From Klebsiella spallanzanii (GTDB lineage Bacteria > Pseudomonadota > Gammaproteobacteria > Enterobacterales > Enterobacteriaceae), in NCBI RefSeq assembly GCF_902158555.1, contig NZ_CABGGS010000045.1:1-64000 (forward strand): a DNA stretch of 64,000 nucleotides. Reading direction: 5' to 3'. Every line of letters begins with the position of its first letter. Positions within the stretch are counted from its first letter, which is position 1. The position numbers and the translations under genes are program-made. The notes beneath the pieces were generated by a model that was not told the DNA's origin, made no database searches, and saw only the letters and a list, made by a program, of their open reading frames with translations. Shown here piece by piece: positions 7,703 to 17,005 of the stretch.

Positions 7703-10700
7703 ATGGAGCTCAGCCGGAGGCAGTTCTTTCGAATCTGCGCGGGCGGTATGGCAGGAACCACTGTTGCATCTCTCGGATTTTTATCATCTTTTTCCGTTCA
7801 TGCGGAAACCCGTCAATACAAACTGTTAAAAGCAAAAGAGACGCGTAATAACTGTACCTACTGCTCTGTAGGCTGTGGCATGCTGATGTACAGCCTTGGC
7901 GATAACGCCAAAAACGTCAAAGAAAGTATTTATCATATTGAAGGCGATCCGGATCATCCGGTGAGTCGCGGTTCACTGTGCCCGAAAGGTGCTGGCGTAC
8001 TGGATTATATTCACAGCGAAAACCGTCTGCAGTATCCCGAATACCGTGCGCCGGGTTCGGATAAATGGCAGCGTATTAGCTGGAACGAGGCGATTAATCG
8101 GATTGCACGGTTAATGAAAGATGACCGCGACGCGAACTTTATTGAGAAGAACGCCGAAGGGGTGACCGTCAACCGCTGGACCACGACCGGCATGCTCTGT
8201 TCCTCTGCCGCCAGTAATGAAACCGGGATTCTTGACGGTAAATTTACCCGCAGCCTGGGGATGGTGGCCATCGACTGCCAGGCGCGGCTGTGCCACGGGC
8301 CGACCGTTTCGGCGCTGGCACCAACCTTCGGCCGCGGCGCAATGACCAACAACTGGGTGGATATCAAAAACGCCAACGTTGTGCTGATCATGGGAGGCAA
8401 CGCGGCGGAAGCACATCCGGTGGGCTTCAAGTGGGTGATTGAAGCACAAACCAAAAATGACGCCACCGTGGTGGTGGTTGACCCACGTTTTAACCGCAGC
8501 GCCGCGGTGGCTGATCTCTATGCACCAATCCGCGCAGGCTCCGACACCGCATTCCTGCTCGGTGTGATTCGCTACTTGTTGGAAAATGACTGTGTGCAGC
8601 ACGAATATGTGCGCCACTACACCAATGCCAGCCTGATTATTCGCGATGACTATCAGTTTAACGACGGCCTGTTCAGCGGCTACGACGCGAAAAAACACCA
8701 GTATGATAAATCAAGCTGGTACTATCAGCTGGATGAACAGGGCAACGCGCTGCGTGATGAAACCTTAAGTCACCCGCGATGCGTGTGGAATCTGTTAAAA
8801 ACCCACGTCGAACGCTACACGCCGGAAATGGTTAACCGCCTGTGCGGCACCTCGGTGGCAGATTTCAAACGCATCTGCGACATCCTCGCCAGCACCTGTG
8901 TGCCTGACCGCACCGCGACCATTCTCTATGCGCTGGGCTGGACGCACCACTCCGCCGGGGCACAGATTATCCGCGCCGCCGCGATGCTCCAGCTGCTGTT
9001 GGGCAATATCGGTATGGCGGGCGGCGGCGTGAATGCGCTGCGTGGCCACTCGAATATTCAGGGCTATACCGACCTTGGCTTGCTATCGACCAATCTCCCC
9101 GGCTATATGCCGCTGCCTTCTGAAAAACAGCCTGACTACCAGACCTATATCTCCCAAATCACCCCGCCATCGCTTGGCGTAAACGAAGTGAACTACTGGC
9201 AAAATACGCCAAAATTCTTCGTCAGCATGATGAAAAGTTTCTGGGGTGACCACGCCACAGCGGAAAATCATTGGGGCTACGACTGGCTGCCGAAATGGGA
9301 CCGTCTGTACGATGTGATGACCCAGGCCGAGCTGATGCTGGAAGGAAAAATTAACGGTTACATCGTGCAGGGCTTCAACCCGCTGGCGGCGTTCCCGGAT
9401 AAAAACAAATCCTCGCGCGCGCTGGCAAAACTGAAGTACATGGTGGTCATCGACCCACTGGCGACCGAATCTTCAAACTTCTGGCAGCATCATGGCGAAA
9501 TGAACGACGTGAAACCGGAAGATATCCAGACTGAAATCTTCCGCCTGCCGTCATCCTGCTTTGCTGAAGAAGATGGTTCAATTGCCAACTCCGGGCGCTG
9601 GTTGCAGTGGCACTGGGCTGCCGCCGAACCGCCGGGAGAAGCGCTGCACGATGCCAAAATTCTTGGCCGCCTGTACATGCGCCTGCGTGAACTGTATCAG
9701 CAGGAGGGCGGAGCTAACCCCGAACCGCTGCTGAACATGAGCTGGGACTATAAAGATCCGTACGCTCCGCAGCCTGAAGAAGTTGCCTGCGAGGCGAACG
9801 GAATGGCTCTGGCGGATCTTTATGATAATAAAGGGCAACTTATCGCCAAAAAAGGTCAGCAGCTCAGCAGCTTTGCCGAACTTCGTGATGACGGTTCGAC
9901 CAGCAGTTTCTGCTGGGTGTACTGCGGTAGCTGGACGGAGCAGGGCAACCAGATGGCCAATCGCGATAATAGCGATCCGTATGGCCTTGGCTGTACGCCA
10001 GGCTGGGCGTGGTCCTGGCCGGCAAACCGCCGCATTCTCTATAACCGCGCGTCCGCTGACCCGGCGGGAAAACCGTGGGATGCTAAGCGCGCGTTGCTGC
10101 ACTGGAACGGTCAGAAATGGGGGGGCATGGATGTCGCCGACTACGGTCAGGCTGCGCCGGGCAGTAACATCGGGCCATTCATCATGAACCAGGAAGGGGT
10201 GGCGCGGCTGTTCTCCATCGACAAAATGAACGACGGGCCGTTCCCGGAACATTACGAACCGATTGAATCGCCGATCGGCACCAATCCGCTGCATCCGGCA
10301 GTTGTCTCCAGCCCGGTTGCCCGTATTTACCATGACGATATCGCCAACATGGGCAAAGCGGATGATTTCCCCTACGTCGCGACGACCTACTCGATTACCG
10401 AACTGTTCCGCCACTGGACCAAACATGCGTTGCTGAATGCGATTGCGCAGCCTGACCAGTTCATCGAAATCGGCGAAGCGCTGGCGAGCAAAAAAGGGAT
10501 TGCGGCAGGCGATACGGTGAAAGTGATGTCGAAGCGCGGCTTTATCAAAGCCAAAGCGGTGGTCACCAAACGCCTGCAAACACTGACCATTGACGGTAAG
10601 CAGGTTGATACCATAGGCATCCCTTGTCACTGGGGCTTTGAAGGGGCAACGCGCAAGGGTTTTCTTGCCAACACGCTGACGCCGTCGGTCGGCGATGCCA

Positions 10701-10753
10701 ACTCACAAACGCCGGAATACAAAGCATTTCTGGTTAATGTTGAGCGGGCATAA
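7703..10753 (+). CDS. fdnG: Formate dehydrogenase-N alpha subunit, cysteine form
   Basis: This is the catalytic subunit that oxidises formate to CO2 at a molybdenum bis-MGD centre in the periplasm. It has a Tat signal (SRRQFF, residues 4-9), a 4Fe-4S ligand set C51-C54-C58-C93, then the molybdopterin domains. It is 1016 residues, close to E. coli FdnG (1015). In E. coli, residue 196 is selenocysteine in the context QARVU-HGPT. Here the aligned residue is Cys197, codon TGC at 8291-8293, within QARLCHGPT, and the following His is kept. Enzyme assembly thus needs no Sec machinery, though Cys forms are usually slower. GGAGG precedes the ATG. fdnH follows after 12 bases. Confidence 0.93.
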   Translation: MELSRRQFFRICAGGMAGTTVASLGFLSSFSVHAETRQYKLLKAKETRNNCTYCSVGCGMLMYSLGDNAKNVKESIYHIEGDPDHPVSRGSLCPKGAGVLDYIHSENRLQYPEYRAPGSDKWQRISWNEAINRIARLMKDDRDANFIEKNAEGVTVNRWTTTGMLCSSAASNETGILDGKFTRSLGMVAIDCQARLCHGPTVSALAPTFGRGAMTNNWVDIKNANVVLIMGGNAAEAHPVGFKWVIEAQTKNDATVVVVDPRFNRSAAVADLYAPIRAGSDTAFLLGVIRYLLENDCVQHEYVRHYTNASLIIRDDYQFNDGLFSGYDAKKHQYDKSSWYYQLDEQGNALRDETLSHPRCVWNLLKTHVERYTPEMVNRLCGTSVADFKRICDILASTCVPDRTATILYALGWTHHSAGAQIIRAAAMLQLLLGNIGMAGGGVNALRGHSNIQGYTDLGLLSTNLPGYMPLPSEKQPDYQTYISQITPPSLGVNEVNYWQNTPKFFVSMMKSFWGDHATAENHWGYDWLPKWDRLYDVMTQAELMLEGKINGYIVQGFNPLAAFPDKNKSSRALAKLKYMVVIDPLATESSNFWQHHGEMNDVKPEDIQTEIFRLPSSCFAEEDGSIANSGRWLQWHWAAAEPPGEALHDAKILGRLYMRLRELYQQEGGANPEPLLNMSWDYKDPYAPQPEEVACEANGMALADLYDNKGQLIAKKGQQLSSFAELRDDGSTSSFCWVYCGSWTEQGNQMANRDNSDPYGLGCTPGWAWSWPANRRILYNRASADPAGKPWDAKRALLHWNGQKWGGMDVADYGQAAPGSNIGPFIMNQEGVARLFSIDKMNDGPFPEHYEPIESPIGTNPLHPAVVSSPVARIYHDDIANMGKADDFPYVATTYSITELFRHWTKHALLNAIAQPDQFIEIGEALASKKGIAAGDTVKVMSKRGFIKAKAVVTKRLQTLTIDGKQVDTIGIPCHWGFEGATRKGFLANTLTPSVGDANSQTPEYKAFLVNVERA

Positions 10754-10765
10754 GGGAGAGAACTC

Positions 10766-11656
10766 ATGGCTATGCAATCACAAGATATTATCAAGCGTTC
10801 GGCGACCAACGGCATGACGCCGCCGCCGCAGGCGCGCGACTACCGTGCCGAAGTGGCAAAACTTATCGACGTGACCACCTGCATCGGTTGTAAGGGCTGT
10901 CAGGTGGCCTGTTCCGAGTGGAACGATATTCGCGATGAGGTGGGCTACTGCCACGGCGTGTACGATAACCCCACAGATCTCAGCGCCAAAGCCTGGACGG
11001 TGATGCGTTTTAGTGAAATCATCCAGAATGACAAGCTGGAATGGTTGATTCGCAAAGACGGTTGTATGCACTGCGCTGACCCGGGCTGCCTGAAAGCCTG
11101 CCCGTCCGCCGGGGCGATTATCCAATACGCCAACGGAATCGTGGATTTCCAGTCCGAACACTGCATTGGCTGCGGCTACTGCATTGCCGGCTGCCCATTC
11201 AACATTCCGCGCCTCAATCCTGAAGACAATCGCGTCTACAAATGCACGCTGTGCGTCGATCGCGTTAGCGTCGGCCAGGAACCGGCCTGCGTGAAAACCT
11301 GCCCGACCGGGGCCATCCAGTTTGGCACTAAAAAGGAGATGCTCAACGTCGCCGAAAACCGCGTTATGCAGTTGAAAAAAAACGGCTATGCTAACGCGGG
11401 AGTTTACAACCCTGAAGGCGTCGGCGGGACGCACGTGATGTACGTGCTGCGCCACGCGGACCAGCCTTCGCTGTACCACAATTTACCGGACGATCCGAAA
11501 ATCGCCGCGCCGGTAAATCTGTGGAAAGGCATTCTCAAGCCGCTCTCCGCGGCCGGATTTATCGTCACCTTTGCCGGGCTGATTTACCACTACGTGGGCG
11601 TGGGGCCAAACAAAGAGACGGATGATGATGACGAAGAGGAAAACGGTCATGAGTAA
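10766..11656 (+). CDS. fdnH: Formate dehydrogenase-N iron-sulfur beta subunit
   Basis: The 296-residue subunit passes electrons from FdnG to the membrane subunit. It carries four cysteine clusters for 4Fe-4S centres: [11 protein letters not shown] (C39-C49), [24 protein letters not shown] and CTLC...CVKTC. One C-terminal membrane helix follows ([20 protein letters not shown]), then an acidic tail. Sequence and length are near E. coli FdnH (294). It overlaps fdnI by 8 bases, consistent with translational coupling. Confidence 0.93.
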   Translation: MAMQSQDIIKRSATNGMTPPPQARDYRAEVAKLIDVTTCIGCKGCQVACSEWNDIRDEVGYCHGVYDNPTDLSAKAWTVMRFSEIIQNDKLEWLIRKDGCMHCADPGCLKACPSAGAIIQYANGIVDFQSEHCIGCGYCIAGCPFNIPRLNPEDNRVYKCTLCVDRVSVGQEPACVKTCPTGAIQFGTKKEMLNVAENRVMQLKKNGYANAGVYNPEGVGGTHVMYVLRHADQPSLYHNLPDDPKIAAPVNLWKGILKPLSAAGFIVTFAGLIYHYVGVGPNKETDDDDEEENGHE

Positions 11657-12299
11657 GAGCAAGATGATTTTACGCACCAAATTTATCGACCGAGCCTGCC
11701 ACTGGACTGTGGTGATCAGCTTTTTCCTGGTGTCGCTTTCGGGGATTGCGCTGTTCTTCCCGACGCTGCAATGGCTGACCGAAACCTTCGGCACGCCGCA
11801 GATGGGGCGGATTTTACATCCGTTTTTCGGGGTGATGATTTTCGTCGTGTTGATGCTTATGTTCGTCCGTTTCGTGCACCACAATATTCCCGATAAACAA
11901 GACCTCCCCTGGATCAAAGGGATTGTTGAAGTGCTGAAGGGCAACGAGCATAAAGTGGCGGATGTTGGCAAATATAATGCCGGTCAGAAAATGATGTTTT
12001 GGAGCATCATGAGCCTGATCTTTGTTCTGCTGGCCACCGGCATCATTATCTGGCGGCCATACTTTGCCCACTATTTCCCGATTGTGGTGGTTCGTTGGAG
12101 TTTATTGGTTCATGCGACGGCAGCGATCGTGCTGGTCCACGCCATTCTGATTCATATTTATATGGCGTTCTGGGTGAAAGGATCGATTAGCGGAATGATT
12201 GAAGGTAAGGTCAGCCGCCGCTGGGCGAAGAAACATCATCCGCGCTGGTACCGTGAATTTGAAGCCGCTGAGCAGCAGGAGAACGAAAAGGCGTCGTAA
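11649..12299 (+). CDS. fdnI: Formate dehydrogenase-N cytochrome b gamma subunit
   Basis: This 216-residue, four-helix membrane protein binds two b hemes and reduces menaquinone. The heme and quinone ligands known from E. coli FdnI are present: His18 (RACHW), His57 (RILHP), His155 (LLVHA) and His169 (LIHIY). I start at ATG 11649 ([10 protein letters not shown]), which aligns with E. coli FdnI; the frame is open further upstream. An intrinsic terminator follows 14 bases after the stop, closing the operon. No fdhD or fdhE is nearby, so maturation relies on genes elsewhere. Confidence 0.93.
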   Translation: MSKSKMILRTKFIDRACHWTVVISFFLVSLSGIALFFPTLQWLTETFGTPQMGRILHPFFGVMIFVVLMLMFVRFVHHNIPDKQDLPWIKGIVEVLKGNEHKVADVGKYNAGQKMMFWSIMSLIFVLLATGIIIWRPYFAHYFPIVVVRWSLLVHATAAIVLVHAILIHIYMAFWVKGSISGMIEGKVSRRWAKKHHPRWYREFEAAEQQENEKAS

Positions 12300-12313
12300 C
12301 GAGTAATAAATAT

Positions 12314-12337
12314 CCTCCGGCATAGCCGGAGGTTTTT
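12314..12337 (+). terminator. Terminator after fdnI
   Basis: CCTCCGGC and GCCGGAGG form an 8-bp stem around a 3-base loop, followed by TTTTT. This is a classic rho-independent terminator ending fdnGHI. Confidence 0.9.
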
Positions 12338-12623
12338 CTGATGCGCCCATAAAGGGTCAGTTTGGATATCGAATCTATGGTCACTCCCGTTTTTGCAACA
12401 CTGATTTTCGACGATATCATTGGCTTGCTTAAATCTATCCGGCGTCTGAATCACGCCACGATGAGTTCCGCGCCTGATGAACCTCAGAAAAATTATACGG
12501 CTTCAGATGAGCCATTCCGATATACAGGTTCTTCAACAGGCCGGTCGGCCGTTTGTATCATCAATGATCAGTATTCGCAAAACCAGATAAGTGATTGTTT
12601 AAACAATTTATTGTTGTAGAGAC
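12338..12623. other. Intergenic segment, nothing supported
   Basis: An open frame at 12362-12619 (plus) has no ribosome site, a poor composition and no recognised domain. The other strand is interrupted. The DNA looks like degraded flank of the IS110 remnant that follows. Confidence 0.4.
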
Positions 12624-13560
12624 TTACGACGCAAACGTCTGTTGTCGCATCGTAAGCGCCTAGGCTATCCTGGCCAGCTTGTTTGCCAGTGCGCAGGTCA
12701 CAACAAAGTTGCTTTTTCTGCACAGTAATCCCCTGACCCAGTCCGCCAGTTTGCCTTTCTGGTGTTCCAGTTTTTGTATGAAAACTCTCGCGCACTGGAC
12801 CAGCAATGTTCGGATCTTTTTGTTGCCTCGTTTGCTGCTCCCCAACAGCGTTGTTCGACCACCGGTGCTGTACTGACGTGGAACCAATCCCGTTGCCGCT
12901 GCGAAATCACGGCGGCGCAGTGTTTCCCATCGCCAAACTCAGTGGAAATAGTACTGGCCGTCAGCGTTCCCACACAGGGAATGGTTAGTAAACGTTGTCC
13001 AACTTCATCCTCGTTTAACTTTTTCTTTAGCTGAGCTTCCAGATCCTTTATTTTCTCAAGAAGATAATGGTAATGTTGCTGTAGTTTCTGCAATAACTTA
13101 CTGAGATACAGAGGTAAATTATTATTTTCAAGGATGGTGCTCAGTCGGCTGATAATAGTCGGTTTGCGGGTACGGGTCTGCCGCAGCGGGCGCTGCACGG
13201 CCGGGTCATCCACCCGACCGGTAAGGGTATCGCTTTCTTTCTGTAACTGGTTGAGGCATCTTCAATCAGCTCCGGTAGCTGTTGCTGGAGACGCAGGATC
13301 CCGACAGGAATAGTGAAACCATATTCAGCGAGCAGAGAACGAAGCTGGTTGGCCAGCGCCGTTCTCTGCTCAACCATCAGTTGACGTGTATTCCGAAGCG
13401 CCTTGATATCCTGCTGTTCTGTGGTTTTTACAGAAACAAAGTGAATACCTGGGCGAAATGCTGTCTCACAAATTGCCAACGCATCATTGGCATCATTTTT
13501 CTGGCTACGGACAAAAGCTTTTACGTGTTGTGCGGGGATGAGTCTGACGCAATAGCCCAT
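12624..13560 (-). pseudogene. IS110-family transposase remnant
   Basis: Three frames on the minus strand together give most of an IS110 transposase. Part of the DEDD domain (RLIPAQHVKAFVRSQKNDAN) lies in one frame. The middle (QRLLTIPCVGTLTASTISTE) lies in a second and the tail (VPRQYSTGGRTTLLGSSKRG) in a third. A TAG near the end replaces a likely Trp codon (ARIA-stop-ALTMRQQTF). The first part of the protein is missing: similarity stops at about 13560, exactly where the truncated rpn gene begins. The gene cannot make an active transposase. Confidence 0.8.
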
Positions 13561-14238
13561 AATAAGCATATGGCTTTTCGCCTGATACGCTATGCCGTGG
13601 TCGCCATGCAGCGCCATCTTGAAGCCGGGCATAAAAAACTGCCCCTGGTGATACCGGTCCTGTTCTATACCGGTAAGCGCAGCCCCTATCCCTACTCCAC
13701 CCGCTGGCTGGATGAATTCGACGACCCCTGTCTGGCTGGCACACTCTACAGCAGCGCCTTTCCGCTGGTTGATGTGACCGTCATTCCGGATGATGATATC
13801 GCCGGTCATCGCAGTATGGCCGCCCTCACCTTGCTGCAGAAACACATCCATCAGCGGGATCTGGCAGAGCTGGTTGACCGGCTGGCGCCCATTCTGCTGG
13901 CCGGATATCTGTCTTCATCCCAGGTGATTTCGCTGGTACACTATATCGTGCAGGCAGGCGAAACAGCGGACGCCGAAGCCTTTGTACGCGAACTGGCACT
14001 GCGTGTGCCGCAACACGGGGACGCACTTATGACCATCGCACAGCAGCTTGAACAGAAGGGCATCGAGAAGGGGATTCAGCTCGGTAAACAGCGTGGAATT
14101 GAAAAAGGTCGCTCAGAGGGTGAACGGCAGGCTACTTTGAAAATTGCCCGGACTATGCTGCAGAACGGTATTGACCGCAGTACCGTCATGAAAATGACCG
14201 GCCTGAGCGAAGAAGACCTGGCGCAGATACGCCACTGA
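13561..14238 (+). pseudogene. Rpn-type recombination-promoting nuclease, 5'-truncated
   Basis: The frame from NKHMAFRLIRYAV to the stop is the C-terminal three quarters of an Rpn/YhgA-like protein (PD-(D/E)XK nuclease superfamily, formerly PF04754 putative transposase). It includes LPLVIPVLFYTGKRSPYPYS and the Gly/Lys-rich coiled tail (GIEKGIQLGKQRGIEKGRSE). Full-length members are about 300 residues, so roughly 80 N-terminal residues with part of the nuclease core are lost at the join with IS110 DNA. The open frame extends upstream only through antisense IS110 sequence. Probably inactive. Confidence 0.8.
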
Positions 14239-14250
14239 CGGGCTGTCTTT

Positions 14251-14279
14251 CCAGGCAGAGCATGAAACGCTCTGCCTGG
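14251..14279. terminator. Hairpin between rpn remnant and fimbrial operon
   Basis: An 11-bp perfect stem (CCAGGCAGAGC / GCTCTGCCTGG) with a 7-base loop lies between two convergent genes. There is no strong T-run, so it may act as a bidirectional but weak terminator for the leftward fimbrial operon and the rightward rpn remnant. Confidence 0.65.
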
Positions 14280-14283
14280 TGTA

Positions 14284-14985
14284 TCAACTGACCGGCTGAG
14301 AGACCTGCTTAATCCCGCCGTAGTCATCAATATAGGAAGGGTAAATTACCGACAGTTTTTTCTTCCCCGGGAAAAATATCCGGCCCCGGGGCTCAATCAT
14401 TCCGCCCTTCGCGACCACCACCTTTCCTTCCTTATCCCCGGTCACGTTCGCCATCGAGACGAAATACGGTGTGGGATTGGTTCCCTCGATGCCGCCCGGG
14501 ACTTTTTTCCAGGTGACTGACTGCCCGGCTTCATTTGCACTCCCCGGTAATCCTGCGGGGCGGTAGAAGATTTTCAGCCGCGAGCGAAAAGCCATCTTCA
14601 GTTTATTCTGTTTCTCCTGACTGGTTGCGGGGATTTCCAGGACATTCAGCCAGAACAGGGATTCCTTATCTGCGGGTAAGGTTGCCCCGGTGTAAATCAG
14701 GCGCAGCATCTGACCTTTACCCTTATTGATTCGGCTGACCGGCGGGGTGAGGGTAAAAGGGACGCTGGCTGTTTCGGGAGAGGCGTTTGCGTCACCTTCA
14801 TCTATCCAGCTCTGCACCAGAACTGGCCTTTCGCCGTCATTATCAATTTTAACGGTCACCTCCTGCTCTCCGGCAGGGTAAATGACACGCGTTCCGGTAA
14901 TCACAATCCCCGCCTGCGCGGGCACGGCAGAAAACAAAGACAGCGCCAGCATCGCCGCAGCATGAAAGAACGTTCTGTTGTGCAT
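14284..14985 (-). CDS. Fimbrial periplasmic chaperone (second)
   Basis: A PapD-type chaperone of about 233 residues with signal peptide ending VPAQA. It has the family marks: the G1-strand start (GIVITGTRVIYPA), the conserved KESLFWLNVLEIP, and the subunit-anchoring Arg/Lys pair in RSRLKIFYRP. It is the last gene of the leftward operon, after the adhesin, while another chaperone stands after the pilin. I chose ATG 14985; a TTG lies two codons upstream. It may serve the adhesin specifically, which is inference. Confidence 0.85.
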   Translation of the reverse strand: MHNRTFFHAAAMLALSLFSAVPAQAGIVITGTRVIYPAGEQEVTVKIDNDGERPVLVQSWIDEGDANASPETASVPFTLTPPVSRINKGKGQMLRLIYTGATLPADKESLFWLNVLEIPATSQEKQNKLKMAFRSRLKIFYRPAGLPGSANEAGQSVTWKKVPGGIEGTNPTPYFVSMANVTGDKEGKVVVAKGGMIEPRGRIFFPGKKKLSVIYPSYIDDYGGIKQVSQPVS

Positions 14986-15059
14986 AATCAAATCCGTATC
15001 ATCCGGAAAAAACGGCCACGCTGCACGTCGGTATCACCGTGCAGCGGCTAAATCATGGC

Positions 15060-16253
15060 TCACTGGTAAACGATAGTGAAGACAACCGCGCCATTGGCAA
15101 TCCCGGCGGTCACATTTGATTCTGTCTGGACATATCTCGCCTTCAGGGGAATAACGTAAGTGGCATTGTCATCAGTGGTCAGGTTATCCAGCTCAAATCC
15201 GCCTGTGCCGTCCAGAGGAATGTTCCCGGAGACGTCCCGCCGGGACAGTTCAATCCCGACCCCGGTGGCGGCGTCATCGCTGCTGTCCAGGCTGGCTATC
15301 GCAGGATTACCGTCGACTACTCCATTGACGCTGTTGAAAGAGAGCGCCACGCTGTTCGCTGAGCTGGAGTCTGTCAGGTTTCCAGTACTCGCTGACAGCC
15401 TGTAATTACCGTAACCATAGAAGGGCGGGCAGTCCTTCAGGGTGATATCAAAATCCTGCCAGTCTGATGTTGCTCCTGCCCCGTCAAAGCTACTGATGTC
15501 ATGTCTACCCAGATAGACGTCAATATTTGAGCTGGCGAGCTGGCATGTTTTCGTGTACATCGTCGTGGCCCCGGTGAAATTAACAATGAAAAAGACATTA
15601 GAAAATGAATCCGGGCCTGTTGCATCTACCGAAAACTGAAAGACAGGAAATGATGACCCCAGCACCTGATGGGTGCCTGAGGCAATCGGGCCCGTTTTTA
15701 CCAGCTCAACGGTTACGCCATTAAATATAGCGTTGCTGAGGCCCACAATGCCCAAACTGCCTGCAGTAACTGAGGTGCTGACTGACCTGCTCGCAGGGAA
15801 CTGCGACCACTGTGTCGCAGTGTATGCGCTGAAGTAAAAAATGGCGCCAATCCCTTCCACATTTGTTGGAAATATATCCTTTCCACCTGATGTAATGGCA
15901 GCGCCTGAAGGCGTTGTCACGACCTCAGCTTTAGTCAGTATCGTCATTATAAAATCCACGTCTGTTACTTCGTTCTCGCCGCCACCACAACTATACTTCG
16001 TGGTTTTATTTGACATCCCGCTATACTGGCCCTTATACAGAACCGTTCCGACAGGAGCATCCTCACCTGCGGTGGATAATCCCGGACCAACGACAGGGAT
16101 AGAGACGGTCTCAGTAAAAATAGGAGCCAGCTCGCAGGTCGGAGTCACCGCCTGAACCTGAGCGGCCAGCAGTCCCGCCAGTGCCGCAAGCAGGCTCAGC
16201 CCCCCCTTCATCCGCCGCCCGCTCCGCTCCGCCATGCGCATTATCTGTTTCAT
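15060..16253 (-). CDS. Fimbrial tip adhesin, two-domain
   Basis: A 397-residue secreted protein with signal peptide (ending AAQVQA). Its length is that of a tip adhesin: an N-terminal receptor-binding lectin domain with cysteines in PTCELAP and YSCGGG, then a pilin domain from about residue 230 (CQLASSNIDVYLGR) ending in the donor-strand tail VVFTIVYQ. The pilin domain has the paired Cys (CQLAS...DCPPF) typical of fimbrial subunits. The lectin domain resembles no adhesin I can name, so its receptor is unknown. GAGG stands upstream of the ATG. Confidence 0.8.
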   Translation of the reverse strand: MKQIMRMAERSGRRMKGGLSLLAALAGLLAAQVQAVTPTCELAPIFTETVSIPVVGPGLSTAGEDAPVGTVLYKGQYSGMSNKTTKYSCGGGENEVTDVDFIMTILTKAEVVTTPSGAAITSGGKDIFPTNVEGIGAIFYFSAYTATQWSQFPASRSVSTSVTAGSLGIVGLSNAIFNGVTVELVKTGPIASGTHQVLGSSFPVFQFSVDATGPDSFSNVFFIVNFTGATTMYTKTCQLASSNIDVYLGRHDISSFDGAGATSDWQDFDITLKDCPPFYGYGNYRLSASTGNLTDSSSANSVALSFNSVNGVVDGNPAIASLDSSDDAATGVGIELSRRDVSGNIPLDGTGGFELDNLTTDDNATYVIPLKARYVQTESNVTAGIANGAVVFTIVYQ

Positions 16254-16349
16254 TGTTCAACCTCTGTCTCTGTTTAAAACCCGTGGACGGAACGTGCTTT
16301 CCGCTCACGGGACAACGACTTCTGTTTCCGGGGACGGAAGATATCCGCC

Positions 16350-16994
16350 TCACCCCGCCCGCCCGGCCAGTGACGCGTACTCTCCCGCACTTACCGCCCG
16401 CCCCCCCCGGTCCGCACTCTGGTACACGCTGTGCTCATGGAACTCCGCGAACTCACACAACCGCAACACCGCACACAGCTCACGCGTGCTCTCCAGACCC
16501 AGCCTGCGCAGGATTTTCGACTTGATGGAGTACATCGTTTTCCGGCTCACCCCGACGGACTCGTGTATCTCTGTCAGCTCATAACCGCACAGCAGGAACA
16601 GGAACACCTCCCGCTCAGCCTGTGACAGCGGCGCCAGCAGTGCCGACCGGCTCAGCCCCTCCCGCCGGCTCAGCCCGTAACGCACCGTGGACGCCAGCGC
16701 CCGCCTCAGCACCGCCACCGGCGTGTCCACCGACAGCCACGGCAGTCCCTGCACCCGCATGCCCCGCAGCGACATGAACACGCACACATCCGATTCCGCC
16801 ATCCCCTCCGATATCCGCTGCCAGTCCGCTTTCCCGGCCAGTATCCCGTCCACATCCACCAGGGCCAGCCGGAGCCCCGTAGTGTCCGTCGCCGCCTTCG
16901 TGCTCAGCATCCCGCTCAGCTCCGGGCATCCCCCGATTAACGACTGCAGCCCTTGCGCCAGGTACCGGTTCGCCGTGAGGATACGCACCTCCAC
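16350..16994 (-). CDS. LuxR-type regulator inside the fimbrial operon
   Basis: A protein of about 214 residues with a C-terminal LuxR/FixJ helix-turn-helix (LSQAEREVFLFLLCGYELTE, then GVSRKTMYSIKSKILRRLG). The N-terminal part looks like a receiver fold without clear phosphorylation acids. It follows the usher. GTG at 17009 would overlap the usher stop by GTGA; I favour GTG 16994 because GGGGGG is 5 bases upstream. It probably regulates its own operon, as FimZ or MatA-type factors do, but that is inference. GC content is very high. Confidence 0.7.
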   Translation of the reverse strand: MEVRILTANRYLAQGLQSLIGGCPELSGMLSTKAATDTTGLRLALVDVDGILAGKADWQRISEGMAESDVCVFMSLRGMRVQGLPWLSVDTPVAVLRRALASTVRYGLSRREGLSRSALLAPLSQAEREVFLFLLCGYELTEIHESVGVSRKTMYSIKSKILRRLGLESTRELCAVLRLCEFAEFHEHSVYQSADRGGRAVSAGEYASLAGRAG

Positions 16995-17005
16995 CTTACC
17001 CCCCG

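Noticed and set aside
8291..8360. Selenocysteine insertion site in fdnG
   Set aside because: The codon is TGC, not TGA, so no SECIS function is needed, whatever hairpin remains.
13282..13560. Upstream extension of the rpn frame
   Set aside because: This part is antisense IS110 DNA; the join at about 13560 makes a chimera, not a native N-terminus.
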